Shown here piece by piece: positions 26,457-35,088 of a stretch of DNA of 51,022 bases. The position numbers were made by a program, and so were the translations under genes. This DNA comes from an uncultured Aquimarina sp. (GTDB lineage: Bacteria; Bacteroidota; Bacteroidia; Flavobacteriales; Flavobacteriaceae), in contig CANMDH010000039.1 in the NCBI GenBank assembly GCA_947496555.1, positions 1 through 51,022 on the forward strand, read 5' to 3'. The notes under the pieces are model-generated. The model had not been told where the DNA came from, made no database searches, and worked only from the letters and a program-made list of their open reading frames with translations. The stretch's first letter is position 1. Every line of letters begins with the position of its first letter.

Positions 26457-27173
26457 ATGGAATATTTAGAATTATTTTTAAAAGCGATCTTTATCGATAA
26501 TATGGTCTTCGCATTCTTTTTGGGGATGTGTTCATACCTTGCCGTATCCAAAAAAGTATCTACAGCTGTTGGTTTAGGAGCCGCAGTAATCTTTGTACTG
26601 GCAATTACAGTGCCTTTAAACTTTTTACTAGATAAATATCTTTTACAAGAAGGAGCCCTAGTCTGGTTAGGACCAGAATATGCAGATTATGACTTGAGTT
26701 TCCTTACTTTCATCCTTTTTATTGCAACTATTGCAACGATGGTGCAATTGGTAGAGATTGTAGTAGAGAAGTTTTCTCCTGCATTATATAATTCCCTAGG
26801 GATATTTTTACCATTAATTGCAGTAAACTGCGCTATTTTAGGAGGATCATTGTTTATGCAGCAAAAAGAGTTTGGTAATATCTCCCAAGCAGCAGTTTAT
26901 GGTATTGGATCTGGTATTGGATGGTTTTTGGCAATTCTTGCAATTGCAGCAATTAGAGAGAAAATCAGATACTCAAACGTACCTGCTCCATTAAGAGGAT
27001 TAGGAATCACTTTTATCCTTACAGGACTAATGGCGATTGGATTTATGAGTTTTGGAGGTATGTTGACAGGAGGAGATGAAGAGGGAACTCAGGAACCGAA
27101 GGCAGCACAGATAGAAAAAGAAGAGACTACAAAAGAAGTAGCCGAAAATACTAACGTTACAATACTTAAATAA
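26457..27173 (+). CDS. nqrE: Na+-translocating NADH:quinone reductase subunit E
   Basis: NqrE is the partner of NqrD, with six helices. Family segments include [26 protein letters not shown] (cited in part) and [15 protein letters not shown], with the Cys residues that bind the shared iron. At 238 aa it is about 35-40 residues longer than the Vibrio protein; the extra part is a charged C-terminal tail ([14 protein letters not shown] onward). The stop codon is 1 base from the nqrF start. Confidence 0.96.
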   Translation: MEYLELFLKAIFIDNMVFAFFLGMCSYLAVSKKVSTAVGLGAAVIFVLAITVPLNFLLDKYLLQEGALVWLGPEYADYDLSFLTFILFIATIATMVQLVEIVVEKFSPALYNSLGIFLPLIAVNCAILGGSLFMQQKEFGNISQAAVYGIGSGIGWFLAILAIAAIREKIRYSNVPAPLRGLGITFILTGLMAIGFMSFGGMLTGGDEEGTQEPKAAQIEKEETTKEVAENTNVTILK

Positions 27174-27174
27174 T

Positions 27175-28482
27175 ATGATATTATTAGCATCTACCGGTGG
27201 AACAATAGCAATAACGATCATTTCGTTTTTGGTGCTGATTCTTGTTTTAGTAGGAATCTTATTATTTGCGAAAGATAAATTAATGCCATCTGGACCCGTA
27301 AAAATAACCATTAACGGGGAAAAAGAAATTGAAGTTGCTTCAGGTGGGACTTTGCTTTCTACATTAGGTAGTGAAAAAATATTTTTACCATCGGCTTGTG
27401 GGGGTGGTGGAACATGTATCCAATGTGAGTGCCATGTTCTTGCCGGTGGAGGAGAAGCCTTGCCTACTGAAACACCTCATTTTTCTCGTAAAGAATTACA
27501 ACACGGTGCACGTTTGGCATGCCAGGTAAAGGTCAAGCAAGACATGAATATCGAGATTCCGGAAGAAGTATTTGGGATCAAAAAATGGGAAGCAGAAGTA
27601 GTTCGTAACTACAATGTTGCTTCGTTTATTAAAGAATTCGTAGTTCGCATCCCAGAAGATATGGGATATAAAGCAGGTGGGTATATCCAGATTGAGATTC
27701 CAGAATGTGAAATCAAATATTCGGATATAGACATCACGGCACACCCCGAAGAACATGATACACCAGATAAGTTTCAGGCAGAATGGGATAAGTTTGGTCT
27801 TTGGCCTTTGGTGATGAAAAATACTGAAACAGTAGAGCGTGCATATTCTATGGCTTCTTACCCTGCAGAAGGAAGAGAAATTATGCTGAATGTACGTATT
27901 GCTACCCCGCCATGGGATAGATCCAAAAATGGATGGATGGATGTAAACCCAGGGGTTGCTTCATCATATATTTTTGCTCAGAAACCAGGAGATAAGGTTG
28001 TGATTTCTGGACCTTATGGAGAGTTCTTTATAAATGATTCGGAATCAGAAATGTTATATGTCGGTGGGGGAGCAGGTATGGCTCCAATGCGTTCGCATTT
28101 ATACCATCTATTCAAAACGTTAGAAACTGGTCGTAAAGTAACATATTGGTATGGTGGTCGTTCTAAAAGAGAATTGTTCTACCTGGATCATTTCTATGAT
28201 TTAGAAAAAAACTTCCCTAATTTCAAATTTTACTTAGCATTATCCGAGCCATTAGAAGAGGATAACTGGAAAGTAAAAAGTGATATCAATGCCGAAGGAG
28301 ATGGATTTGTAGGATTTATTCATAACTGTGTGATTGATAATTATTTAAATCACCATGAATCACCAGAAGATATTGAATTGTATTTCTGTGGACCGCCATT
28401 AATGAACAAAGCAGTTCAGAAAATGGGAGAAGATTTTGGTATCCCTGATGAAAATATCAGATTTGATGACTTTGGTGGATAA
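27175..28482 (+). CDS. nqrF: Na+-translocating NADH:quinone reductase subunit F
   Basis: NqrF is the electron entry subunit: it oxidises NADH through FAD and passes electrons to a 2Fe-2S centre. The order is one membrane helix (about 10-32), a ferredoxin domain with Cys75, Cys81, Cys84 and Cys116 (ACGGGGTCIQC), the FAD domain with the RAYSMASYP-like motif (ERAYSMASYP), then the NADH domain (VGGGAGMAPMRSH, WYGGRSKREL, FCGPPLMN). At 435 aa it is slightly longer than the Vibrio protein. It is the last gene of the operon, followed by a strong terminator. Confidence 0.98.
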   Translation: MILLASTGGTIAITIISFLVLILVLVGILLFAKDKLMPSGPVKITINGEKEIEVASGGTLLSTLGSEKIFLPSACGGGGTCIQCECHVLAGGGEALPTETPHFSRKELQHGARLACQVKVKQDMNIEIPEEVFGIKKWEAEVVRNYNVASFIKEFVVRIPEDMGYKAGGYIQIEIPECEIKYSDIDITAHPEEHDTPDKFQAEWDKFGLWPLVMKNTETVERAYSMASYPAEGREIMLNVRIATPPWDRSKNGWMDVNPGVASSYIFAQKPGDKVVISGPYGEFFINDSESEMLYVGGGAGMAPMRSHLYHLFKTLETGRKVTYWYGGRSKRELFYLDHFYDLEKNFPNFKFYLALSEPLEEDNWKVKSDINAEGDGFVGFIHNCVIDNYLNHHESPEDIELYFCGPPLMNKAVQKMGEDFGIPDENIRFDDFGG

Positions 28483-28509
28483 TTCAATTTTATCATACAT
28501 ACATATAAA

Positions 28510-28540
28510 AACCGATACAAGTTCTTGTATCGGTTTTTTT
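28510..28540 (+). terminator. Terminator of the nqr operon
   Basis: A 12-bp perfect stem (28510-28521 with 28524-28535) ends in a seven-T run, 28 bases after the nqrF stop codon. This is a classic Rho-independent terminator. Confidence 0.93.
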
Positions 28541-28658
28541 GATTTCTTTAGAAAATCATATGTGATAGGGTAAGTCAAAATTTTGTTAATTGCAATTTTT
28601 TAATTTCTTTACCGTCTTTATGATAGAACTTATTCGTATAAACGTTTTGTAGTATATA

Positions 28659-29537
28659 ATGAAGCGATATATTTTTTCTATTTTGGTCGTAGCTCTTTTG
28701 TTTGTTGTATATAAAAATACTTCAAAAGGTAAAATGATGACCAATCATGTAAAGGGTGTAGTAACCAATGCAATTACAGATCCTGATTATATTTACAAAG
28801 ATGGAGATTCAATCTCTGTCAGGGTAATTGTTCCAGAGGGCTATAAGAGAGTAAAACATGCACCGGGCTCTTTTCAAGAATATCTTCGTAATTATAAACT
28901 GAAACCTTACGGAAGTAAAATTATTAATTATGATAATAGTGAGTATTTTGCTCAAGATTGGCATGATGCGGTTTTAGAGGTTCCAGTTCCAAACAATGGA
29001 TTGCAACAATGTGCTGATGCATTGATGAGAATGCGGTCAGAATATCTATGGGATCAAAATAGAAAAGATGAAATAGGATTTAATTTCACTTCTGGACATT
29101 ACTGTTCATGGAAAAAATATGCATTGGGCTATCGTCCTAAAATAAGTGGAAATAAAGTGACTTTCCATAAAGTAGCTTCACCAAACCATTCAAAGTCCAA
29201 TTTTTATAAGTATTTGAATTTAATTTATATGTATGCAGGAACATTATCTATGTATCACGAATTAGAAAAAGTACCAGTTTCCGAAATCAAAATTGGTGAT
29301 ATGTTGGTCAAACCGGGTTCACCAGGGCATATTGAGATTATTGTCGATGAGGTGATAAATCAACAAGGAGACAAGATGTATTTGTTAGCACAAGGTAATA
29401 CACCAGCCCAAAGTGTTTGTTTGCTTAAAAATTTTGAAGATACTTCCATTTCTCCCTGGTACAAATTTAACGAAAATGAACCCGTATATACACCAAGTTA
29501 TTATTTTGATAAGGCTGAATTTATAAGATTTAAATAA
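28659..29537 (+). CDS. DUF4846 domain protein
   Basis: This 292-aa exported protein has an N-terminal hydrophobic signal or anchor (residues 4-19). The body matches the DUF4846 family: VRVIVPEGYKRV, GSFQEYLRNYKLKP, LQQCADALMRMRSEYLW, SPGHIEIIVDE and LLAQGNTPAQS. The GHxEII segment followed by AQGxTPAQ suggests a papain-like or lipocalin-like pocket, but no activity is assigned. It lies between the nqr operon and apbE, although its relation to NQR may be only positional. Confidence 0.85.
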   Translation: MKRYIFSILVVALLFVVYKNTSKGKMMTNHVKGVVTNAITDPDYIYKDGDSISVRVIVPEGYKRVKHAPGSFQEYLRNYKLKPYGSKIINYDNSEYFAQDWHDAVLEVPVPNNGLQQCADALMRMRSEYLWDQNRKDEIGFNFTSGHYCSWKKYALGYRPKISGNKVTFHKVASPNHSKSNFYKYLNLIYMYAGTLSMYHELEKVPVSEIKIGDMLVKPGSPGHIEIIVDEVINQQGDKMYLLAQGNTPAQSVCLLKNFEDTSISPWYKFNENEPVYTPSYYFDKAEFIRFK

Positions 29538-29575
29538 TTCAAAATTCTGAATTCGTAATTCTAAATTTAGGATAG

Positions 29576-29583
29576 TATCTTTG
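29576..29583 (+). promoter_or_regulatory. -7 box (TATCTTTG) directly before the 125-aa gene
   Basis: TATCTTTG ends 7 bases before the ATG at 29591. In Bacteroidota promoters transcription starts about 4-7 bases after this element, so the transcript may begin at or just before the start codon and be leaderless. No -33 TTTG is seen. Confidence 0.55.
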
Positions 29584-29590
29584 CAGCGCT

Positions 29591-29968
29591 ATGACCAGGA
29601 TTTTAACCAAACAAGAACTACATAATCTTGCGATGAATATCGTAGGTGAAGAATTAGAGAAAAAAGGTTTCGAATTTATTGCCATTAATAGCAAATTAGG
29701 AAAACATCCTCAATTTGTTTGTATTGATAAATCCAACCAACGATATTTTGTGTTAGTGAAGGCAATTTCTTATCCAGATAATCCTCATAATTACGATATG
29801 ATCTGGATGGAATCCTTTAAGAAGCATGCCAGAGAACAAGAAGCAAAAGTGTTTTTTGCAGGGGTGGGATTGCAAAATGCAGAAAATCCTAATAAACCGG
29901 TATTGCTAAATGAGGAGTATATTTTGGAATATGCCGGTCTTCAAACTATCGAAACACCTCTTAATTAG
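29591..29968 (+). CDS. Small conserved protein upstream of apbE
   Basis: This 125-aa soluble protein has no signal peptide. Features are LHNLAMNIVGEELEKKGFEFIAINSKLG, which looks like the start of a restriction-endonuclease-like or similar alpha/beta fold, then FVCIDKSNQRYFVLVKAI and KVFFAGVGLQNAENPNKPV. I recall relatives in flavobacterial genomes being labelled as NQR subunit F, but it has neither the ferredoxin cysteines nor a flavin domain, so that label would be wrong. It is 5 bases upstream of apbE and likely co-transcribed with it. Confidence 0.8.
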   Translation: MTRILTKQELHNLAMNIVGEELEKKGFEFIAINSKLGKHPQFVCIDKSNQRYFVLVKAISYPDNPHNYDMIWMESFKKHAREQEAKVFFAGVGLQNAENPNKPVLLNEEYILEYAGLQTIETPLN

Positions 29969-29973
29969 GTAAT

Positions 29974-30969
29974 ATGATGCGTATTATAACAGCAATAACC
30001 GTATTTGCATTCTTAATTTCATGCAAGAACGAACCAAAATTACAGCTTAATTATACCGAAGGTAAAGCTTTTGGTACTTCGTTTTCAGTTCAGTTTATTG
30101 ATGAAAAAGAAATAGATCTTTCAAAATCGTACGATAGCCTTACTGCGGTTATCAATGCTTCAATGTCTACGTATATAAACGACTCTGATATATCCAGGAT
30201 CAATAAAGGAGATACGACGGTTGTTATTGATAATCATTTCAAGAAAGTATTTACCGTTTCAAAAAAAATATACATAGAGACTGAAGGCGCTTTTGATCCT
30301 ACCATCGGTGTTCTGGTAAATGCATGGGATTTTGGCCCAGAAGGAAGAATAACTTCATTAGATAGTCTTAAAATAGATAGTTTACTGGTTTCGGTTGGTC
30401 TGGGTAAGGTGGTGTTGAAGAATGATAGAATTATTAAAACTCACAAAAACACTTTTATCGATTTTAATGCGCTTGCCAAGGGATATGCGGTAGACGTGTG
30501 TGCAGAGTTTCTTGAAAACAAAGGGTTCAAAAATTATTTGGTTGAGATTGGGGGAGAGATACGAGCAAAAGGAATGAATGCAATTAAGCAGAAACCTTGG
30601 AGGATAGGAGTGGAAGATCCAAACTTTGATGATACCCAATCTTATAGTAAAGTGATTACTTTGAAAAATGGAGCTATGGCAACTTCTGGGAGCTATCGTA
30701 AATTCAAACTAGACAAAAATGGGAATCGCTACGCACATATTATCGATACCAAGACCGGATATCCTCATAAGTCTAATTTGCTAAGTGTCTCGGTACTTGC
30801 AAATACCTGTATGGAAGCTGATGCCTATGCAACGGCGTTGATGTCTATGGGGCTAGAACGATCCAAAGAGTTTTTGGCCGTACACCCTGAGTTGAAGGTG
30901 TTTTTTATTTATGAAAATCAAAATAAGGAGTTAGAGACTTTGGCAATGAATAGGTTTCCCGAGGACTAA
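29974..30969 (+). CDS. apbE: FAD:protein FMN transferase (lipoprotein)
   Basis: ApbE transfers FMN from FAD to a Thr of target proteins, here most probably NqrB Thr222 and NqrC Thr225, on the periplasmic side. The 331-aa protein has a lipoprotein signal (FLISC, Cys at about residue 17). Family motifs are GTSFSVQF, FDPTIGVLVNAWDFGP, DFNALAKGYAVD, GGEIRAKG and MATSGSYRKF with HIIDTKTGYP. Either of two adjacent ATGs could be the start. Its last 4 bases overlap the convergent methyltransferase gene. Confidence 0.96.
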   Translation: MMRIITAITVFAFLISCKNEPKLQLNYTEGKAFGTSFSVQFIDEKEIDLSKSYDSLTAVINASMSTYINDSDISRINKGDTTVVIDNHFKKVFTVSKKIYIETEGAFDPTIGVLVNAWDFGPEGRITSLDSLKIDSLLVSVGLGKVVLKNDRIIKTHKNTFIDFNALAKGYAVDVCAEFLENKGFKNYLVEIGGEIRAKGMNAIKQKPWRIGVEDPNFDDTQSYSKVITLKNGAMATSGSYRKFKLDKNGNRYAHIIDTKTGYPHKSNLLSVSVLANTCMEADAYATALMSMGLERSKEFLAVHPELKVFFIYENQNKELETLAMNRFPED

Positions 30970-31733
30970 GGTTTATAGCAAACCGGAAGTATTTCTCCCT
31001 TGGCCAAGCAATATTTTTTCACCTCTTTTTCTGATAGGATATTTGTATAATCTACTTCTTCAACCTTAAAACCAATAGATTTCAGTTTTTCAAAATAGTC
31101 TATTCCGTAGACTCTTACATGGTCGTATTGCCCAAATATTTTTGCTCGTTCTTTTGCATCGGTAATACTGTCATCTTCAAAAGTCGTATCACGATTTAAG
31201 TCTTGTGGAATCTGTAAAATTGCCATTCCACCAGGTTTTAAAACTCTAAGAAGCTCTTGCATGGCTTTTGTATCATCTGGGATGTGCTCCAATACATGAT
31301 TGCAAAAAATAATATCGTATTGATCATCCTCAAAAGGAAGGTTACAGATATCTGCTTTTACATCTGCCAGAGGAGAATTTAGATCTGTAGTAGTATATTG
31401 CCAGTTTTTTAATTTTCTAAATCTCTTGTAAAAAGCTTGTTCTGGAGCAAAATGTAAGACGTTAGCTTTAGTGGTAAAAATGTTGGTCTCATTCTTAAGA
31501 TATAGCCAAAGTAATCTATGTCGCTCTAGCGATAATGTTGATGGAGAAAGAACATTGTCTCTTTGATTTTCATATCCATAGGGTAGAAATTTGGAGAAAC
31601 TTTTACCGTCAATAGGATCGGTATACGTCTTTCCTCTTAAAAACAAAGAAATAACTGGACTAGCCACATAACTAAGTCGGATCAATAGCGGTCTTGGGAT
31701 CGTATTTAGTATGAGTTTAAAAAGTTTTTTCAT
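30966..31733 (-). CDS. Class I S-adenosylmethionine-dependent methyltransferase
   Basis: This 255-aa protein has a methyltransferase type 11 core: VLHFAPEQAFYKRF (motif I, with a non-glycine-rich variant near residue 93), TTDLNSPLADVKADI, LPFEDDQYDIIFCNHVLEHI and [16 protein letters not shown]. The N-terminus has a hydrophobic segment (TIPRPLLIRLSYVASPVISLFL) that may be a membrane-associated helix. The substrate is unknown. It lies 43 bases downstream of map and may be co-transcribed. Confidence 0.88.
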   Translation of the reverse strand: MKKLFKLILNTIPRPLLIRLSYVASPVISLFLRGKTYTDPIDGKSFSKFLPYGYENQRDNVLSPSTLSLERHRLLWLYLKNETNIFTTKANVLHFAPEQAFYKRFRKLKNWQYTTTDLNSPLADVKADICNLPFEDDQYDIIFCNHVLEHIPDDTKAMQELLRVLKPGGMAILQIPQDLNRDTTFEDDSITDAKERAKIFGQYDHVRVYGIDYFEKLKSIGFKVEEVDYTNILSEKEVKKYCLAKGEILPVCYKP

Positions 31734-31776
31734 CCCGATTTATGCAAAGAAGGCTTCTGGTAAAGAAAAGAATATT

Positions 31777-32595
31777 TTAGAGAGTCAATATTTCCTGCCT
31801 GAAAGCATCTTCTTCATCAGACTCAATACCCAGTGCTTGATAGATATATTTGAATGTTGAAAGAATTTCTGGTTTCCCATCTACTAGAGCCACATCGTGC
31901 TCAAAATGGGCGCTTGGTTTCCCGTCGGCAGTTACAATGGTCCAACCATCTTCTAATTGTTTGATTCTATGCGTACCCATATTGATCATAGGCTCAATAG
32001 CAACGACCATTCCTTCAATGAACTTTTTACCACGTCCTCGACGGCCATAGTTTGGCATTTCGGGATCTTCATGAAGTTTTTTCCCCACGCCATGCCCAAC
32101 AAGTTCTCTTACAACACCATACCCAGCAGCTTCTGTATATTGTTGTATTGCATATCCAACATCACCCACACGATTACCGAACTTAAATTCTGCAATTCCT
32201 TTATATAGAGATTCTTTAGTGATTTTAAGCAATTGTTCTACTTCGGGCGCTACTTCACCAATGGTGAATGTATAGGCGTGATCACCATAAAAATCATTTT
32301 TAATGGCTCCACAATCAATAGCTACAATATCACCTTCTTCTAAGGGCTTATCTGTAGGTAGACCATGCACTACTGCTTCGTTTACACTGGTTAATAGCGT
32401 AGAAGGGCAGCCGTATAGTCCAAGAAATCCGGGCACAGCCCCTTGATCTCGGATAAATTCTTCAGCGATTTTATCTAATTGTTTTGTAGTAACTCCTGGT
32501 TTTAGTTCAGAAGCCAGCATTCCTAATGTTTTTGAAACAACCAATGCACTCTCTCGCATTAATTCTATTTCTTCACGTGTTTTGGTAATAATCAT
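31777..32595 (-). CDS. map: Methionine aminopeptidase, type I
   Basis: Map removes the initiator methionine from nascent proteins. The 272-aa length fits type I. The metal-binding pattern is complete: AIDCGAIKNDFYGDHAYTF (two Asp), GHGVGKKLHEDP (His), MVVAIEPMINMG (Glu) and HFEHDVALVDG (Glu). It lacks the N-terminal zinc finger and the type II insert. Transcription runs on to the methyltransferase gene. Confidence 0.97.
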   Translation of the reverse strand: MIITKTREEIELMRESALVVSKTLGMLASELKPGVTTKQLDKIAEEFIRDQGAVPGFLGLYGCPSTLLTSVNEAVVHGLPTDKPLEEGDIVAIDCGAIKNDFYGDHAYTFTIGEVAPEVEQLLKITKESLYKGIAEFKFGNRVGDVGYAIQQYTEAAGYGVVRELVGHGVGKKLHEDPEMPNYGRRGRGKKFIEGMVVAIEPMINMGTHRIKQLEDGWTIVTADGKPSAHFEHDVALVDGKPEILSTFKYIYQALGIESDEEDAFRQEILTL

Positions 32596-32623
32596 AGCCC
32601 TATAATTCCATATTTAAGGAAGG

Positions 32624-32631
32624 CAAATTTA
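32624..32631 (-). promoter_or_regulatory. Candidate -7 box (TAAATTTG) for map
   Basis: Minus-strand TAAATTTGCC fits TAnnTTTG and is 28 bases before the map start. No -33 box is found at standard spacing. Confidence 0.45.
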
Positions 32632-32653
32632 CAAAGAATATTAAGATATGTAA

Positions 32654-33208
32654 TTAATCCTCGTATGAATGTTGATAGGGTGCGCCTGAAACGATAGCCA
32701 GTATGTCTTTTTCAAGGGTTTCTCGCGAAAATTCTACATAGCGACCTATTTCTTTTCCGTCTTTATAAAATATAAAGGTAGGCACCATTTCAATATTTAA
32801 CCCTTTTTCATAACCTTGGGGAGTGTCTTTTTCTCTTGTCACAGTGATAAGTTCTAGGTTTTGATAATCAAATTTTGCTGTATCAAGGATCTTGTAAAAA
32901 GTTGGAGTCTCTCTTTTACTATCGCTACACCAGGTTCCCATAAAGGCTTTAATCGAAATATTGTCGAGATAAGGAGCGATTTTTTCTACTGTATGGATGT
33001 CTACTTCATAATCTTCATAATTTTTGTTGAACCAAGTACCAAAGGGCTCTTGTTGCAAAGCTTTTCTTTCTTGCTTCCCAATCAAAATATCTGGTGTTGA
33101 TTGTGCAGTTGCTGTTTTATTAGAGGAGCCATTAGTATTAATGGTGACCGAAGCGCTAATACAAGCATTTAGAGCCAAAACTGCTAGTATGAATATCAGT
33201 TTTTTCAT
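32654..33208 (-). CDS. Thioredoxin-fold lipoprotein with a single active-site cysteine
   Basis: This 184-aa protein has a lipoprotein signal (LALNAC, Cys16) and a thioredoxin-like domain. The active-site segment is GTWCSDSKRETPTF with Cys94, but the position of the resolving Cys is Ser97, so it is not a standard CxxC oxidoreductase. The cis-Pro segment is MVPTFIFYKDGKEIGR. It is anchored on the periplasmic side of a membrane. The ATG at 33208 is preferred over 33220 because the signal then begins MKKL. Monothiol reductase or peroxiredoxin-like roles are possible, but none is shown. It stands downstream of gpmI, 48 bases away. Confidence 0.85.
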   Translation of the reverse strand: MKKLIFILAVLALNACISASVTINTNGSSNKTATAQSTPDILIGKQERKALQQEPFGTWFNKNYEDYEVDIHTVEKIAPYLDNISIKAFMGTWCSDSKRETPTFYKILDTAKFDYQNLELITVTREKDTPQGYEKGLNIEMVPTFIFYKDGKEIGRYVEFSRETLEKDILAIVSGAPYQHSYED

Positions 33209-33256
33209 TTTGATTATCAAGGGTATATCAAACTATGTTGGAATGTTTATTTTATA

Positions 33257-34774
33257 CTATTTCAGCAAAGACTTTTGTGTCATTGATTTTGGTTGATCAA
33301 CGCCCATAAGATCCAAAATAGTAGGTGCAATATCACCCAAAACACCATCTTTTACTTCTATTTGATCTTTGTTGATCAAAATAAAAGGTACGGGATTGGT
33401 AGTATGTGCCGTATGCGGCGTCCCATCCGGATTGATCATTGTTTCACAATTTCCGTGATCTGCAATTAATAAGGTAGCATACCCATTTTCGAGCGCTGCA
33501 GATACGACGTCTTTAACACAAGTATCCACAGCTTCACAAGCTTTGATCGCTGCTTCCATAACACCTGTGTGTCCTACCATATCTCCATTGGCAAAATTAA
33601 GACACACAAAATCTACCTCACCTTTTTGTAATTCGGGAACCAAAGCATCTCTAAGCTCATAAGCACTCATCTCTGGTTTCAAATCATAGGTGGCAACTTT
33701 GGGCGAATTTCTTAGGATTCTAGTTTCCCCTTCAAAAGGTTCTTCTCTTCCACCAGAGAAAAAGAAGGTAACGTGCGGATATTTCTCGGTTTCGGCAATT
33801 CGAATTTGTGTTTTCCCGCCACTTGCGAGTACTTCACCAAGAGTCTCTGTAATGTTTTCTTTGTCATAAATCACATTAATACCAGTAAAGGTATCATCAT
33901 AATTGGTCATGGTCACATAATATAACGGCATTTTATGGGTATTGTACTCATGCATGTCCTTTTGCGATAACATTTCTGTCAATTCGCGACCACGATCTGT
34001 TCTGAAGTTAAAGAAAATAACCACATCATTGTCTTTTATAGTAGCAACTGGAGAGCCATTTTCCTGAATAATAATAGGTTTGATAAATTCATCAGTGACA
34101 TCATTATCATAACTGGACTGAATTGATTCTAAAATATTTTGACTTCCTTCTCCGATACCGTTTACAACAAGATCGTAGGCTAGTTTTACCCGTTCCCATC
34201 GTTTATCTCGGTCCATGGCATAGTATCTTCCGATCACCGAAGCCAATTTTCCAGTGGTTTTTGACATGTGCTCCTGAATATTCTGAATATGTCCTTTTCC
34301 GGATTTTGGATCTACGTCACGACCATCGGTAAAGGCATGAAGAAATACATTTTCTAGTTCAAAAGAATTGGCTGTGTTGAGCAATCCCTTGATATGGTTG
34401 ATGTGAGAATGTACTCCACCATCACTTACTAATCCAAGTAAATGTACATTTTTGTTATTCTCCTTGGCATAATGAAGCGCGTCAACAAGGGTTGATTCGT
34501 CTTTAAGGGTATCTTTTTCTACAGCTATATTTATTTTTGCTAAATCCTGATATACAATCCTACCGGCACCAAGATTCATATGACCAACTTCACTATTTCC
34601 CATTTGCCCATCTGGTAATCCAACATGCCGACCATCTGTACGTAAAGAAGCATGCGGGTATTCTTCATATAAATTATCAATAAAAGGAGTTTTCGCATGA
34701 TCAATTGCAGATACTTTAGGATCGGGAGAAGTACCCCATCCGTCTAAAATCATCAAGATTACTTTCTTGTTCAT
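33257..34774 (-). CDS. gpmI: 2,3-bisphosphoglycerate-independent phosphoglycerate mutase
   Basis: GpmI interconverts 3- and 2-phosphoglycerate with two manganese ions. At 505 aa it is full length. It has the alkaline-phosphatase-like fold: LMILDGWG (metal Asp), GNSEVGHMNLGAGR with the catalytic Ser, SDGGVHSHINH, DGRDVDPKS, RYYAMDRDKRWER, and the C-terminal LIADHGNCETM and THTA-like segment (HTAHTTNPVPF). It has a good promoter of its own. Confidence 0.97.
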   Translation of the reverse strand: MNKKVILMILDGWGTSPDPKVSAIDHAKTPFIDNLYEEYPHASLRTDGRHVGLPDGQMGNSEVGHMNLGAGRIVYQDLAKINIAVEKDTLKDESTLVDALHYAKENNKNVHLLGLVSDGGVHSHINHIKGLLNTANSFELENVFLHAFTDGRDVDPKSGKGHIQNIQEHMSKTTGKLASVIGRYYAMDRDKRWERVKLAYDLVVNGIGEGSQNILESIQSSYDNDVTDEFIKPIIIQENGSPVATIKDNDVVIFFNFRTDRGRELTEMLSQKDMHEYNTHKMPLYYVTMTNYDDTFTGINVIYDKENITETLGEVLASGGKTQIRIAETEKYPHVTFFFSGGREEPFEGETRILRNSPKVATYDLKPEMSAYELRDALVPELQKGEVDFVCLNFANGDMVGHTGVMEAAIKACEAVDTCVKDVVSAALENGYATLLIADHGNCETMINPDGTPHTAHTTNPVPFILINKDQIEVKDGVLGDIAPTILDLMGVDQPKSMTQKSLLK

Positions 34775-34845
34775 AATGTGCTCTAAATTAATGTTTTTGG
34801 TTGGTCGTTATTTTGTGTCTAATACTTTTAAAAAGGTACAAGCTG

Positions 34846-34877
34846 CAAATGTACGACTTAGTCTATAAGGTTACAAA
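34846..34877 (-). promoter_or_regulatory. Promoter for gpmI
   Basis: On the minus strand TTTG (34874-34877) is followed after 20 bases by TACATTTG (34846-34853), which matches the Bacteroidota consensus very well. The distance to the start codon is 71 bases. Confidence 0.7.
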
Positions 34878-34970
34878 AACCAAGGGTTATTCCAACATGA
34901 TCTAAACATGTAGAGGAAGTTAAGAAGATGAGGTTTTTTGTGAAACTGTTAACGAATTTGTATTGTGAAG

Positions 34971-35031
34971 GTTAAAAATGAGTTATTCTTAAAATTAGAG
35001 TGTTTTTTATAAAGATTTTGTAATTCATTTG
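34971..35031 (+). promoter_or_regulatory. Upstream element and -7-like box, unit 1 (ankyrin gene 1)
   Basis: GTTAAA (34971-34976), five bases, then GTTATT (34982-34987); 42 bases after the start of GTTATT lies TTCATTTG (35024-35031), a near match to TAnnTTTG. There is no -33 TTTG. The same arrangement recurs at 35585 and 35900, which argues for a shared activator site. Confidence 0.5.
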
Positions 35032-35088
35032 CAGCGTCAAATTTTTGACAATACACAAATCGATAATGAACTAAAAAAAAGTAAAAAA

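Larger units (their letters stand above)
34775..35088. other. 314-base divergent intergenic region between gpmI and the first ankyrin gene
   Basis: The region holds the gpmI promoter (34846-34877) and, for the plus strand, the GTTAAA-N5-GTTATT element with its -7-like box (34971-35031). The in-frame extension of the ankyrin ORF from a TTG at 35029 is untranslated leader, because the ATG at 35089 begins a clear signal peptide. I see no other gene. Confidence 0.7.

Noticed and set aside
35029-35088. N-terminal extension of ankyrin protein 1 from a TTG
   Set aside because: The ATG at 35089 begins a proper signal peptide and its twin starts at the same point; the TTG lies within the -7-like box region.
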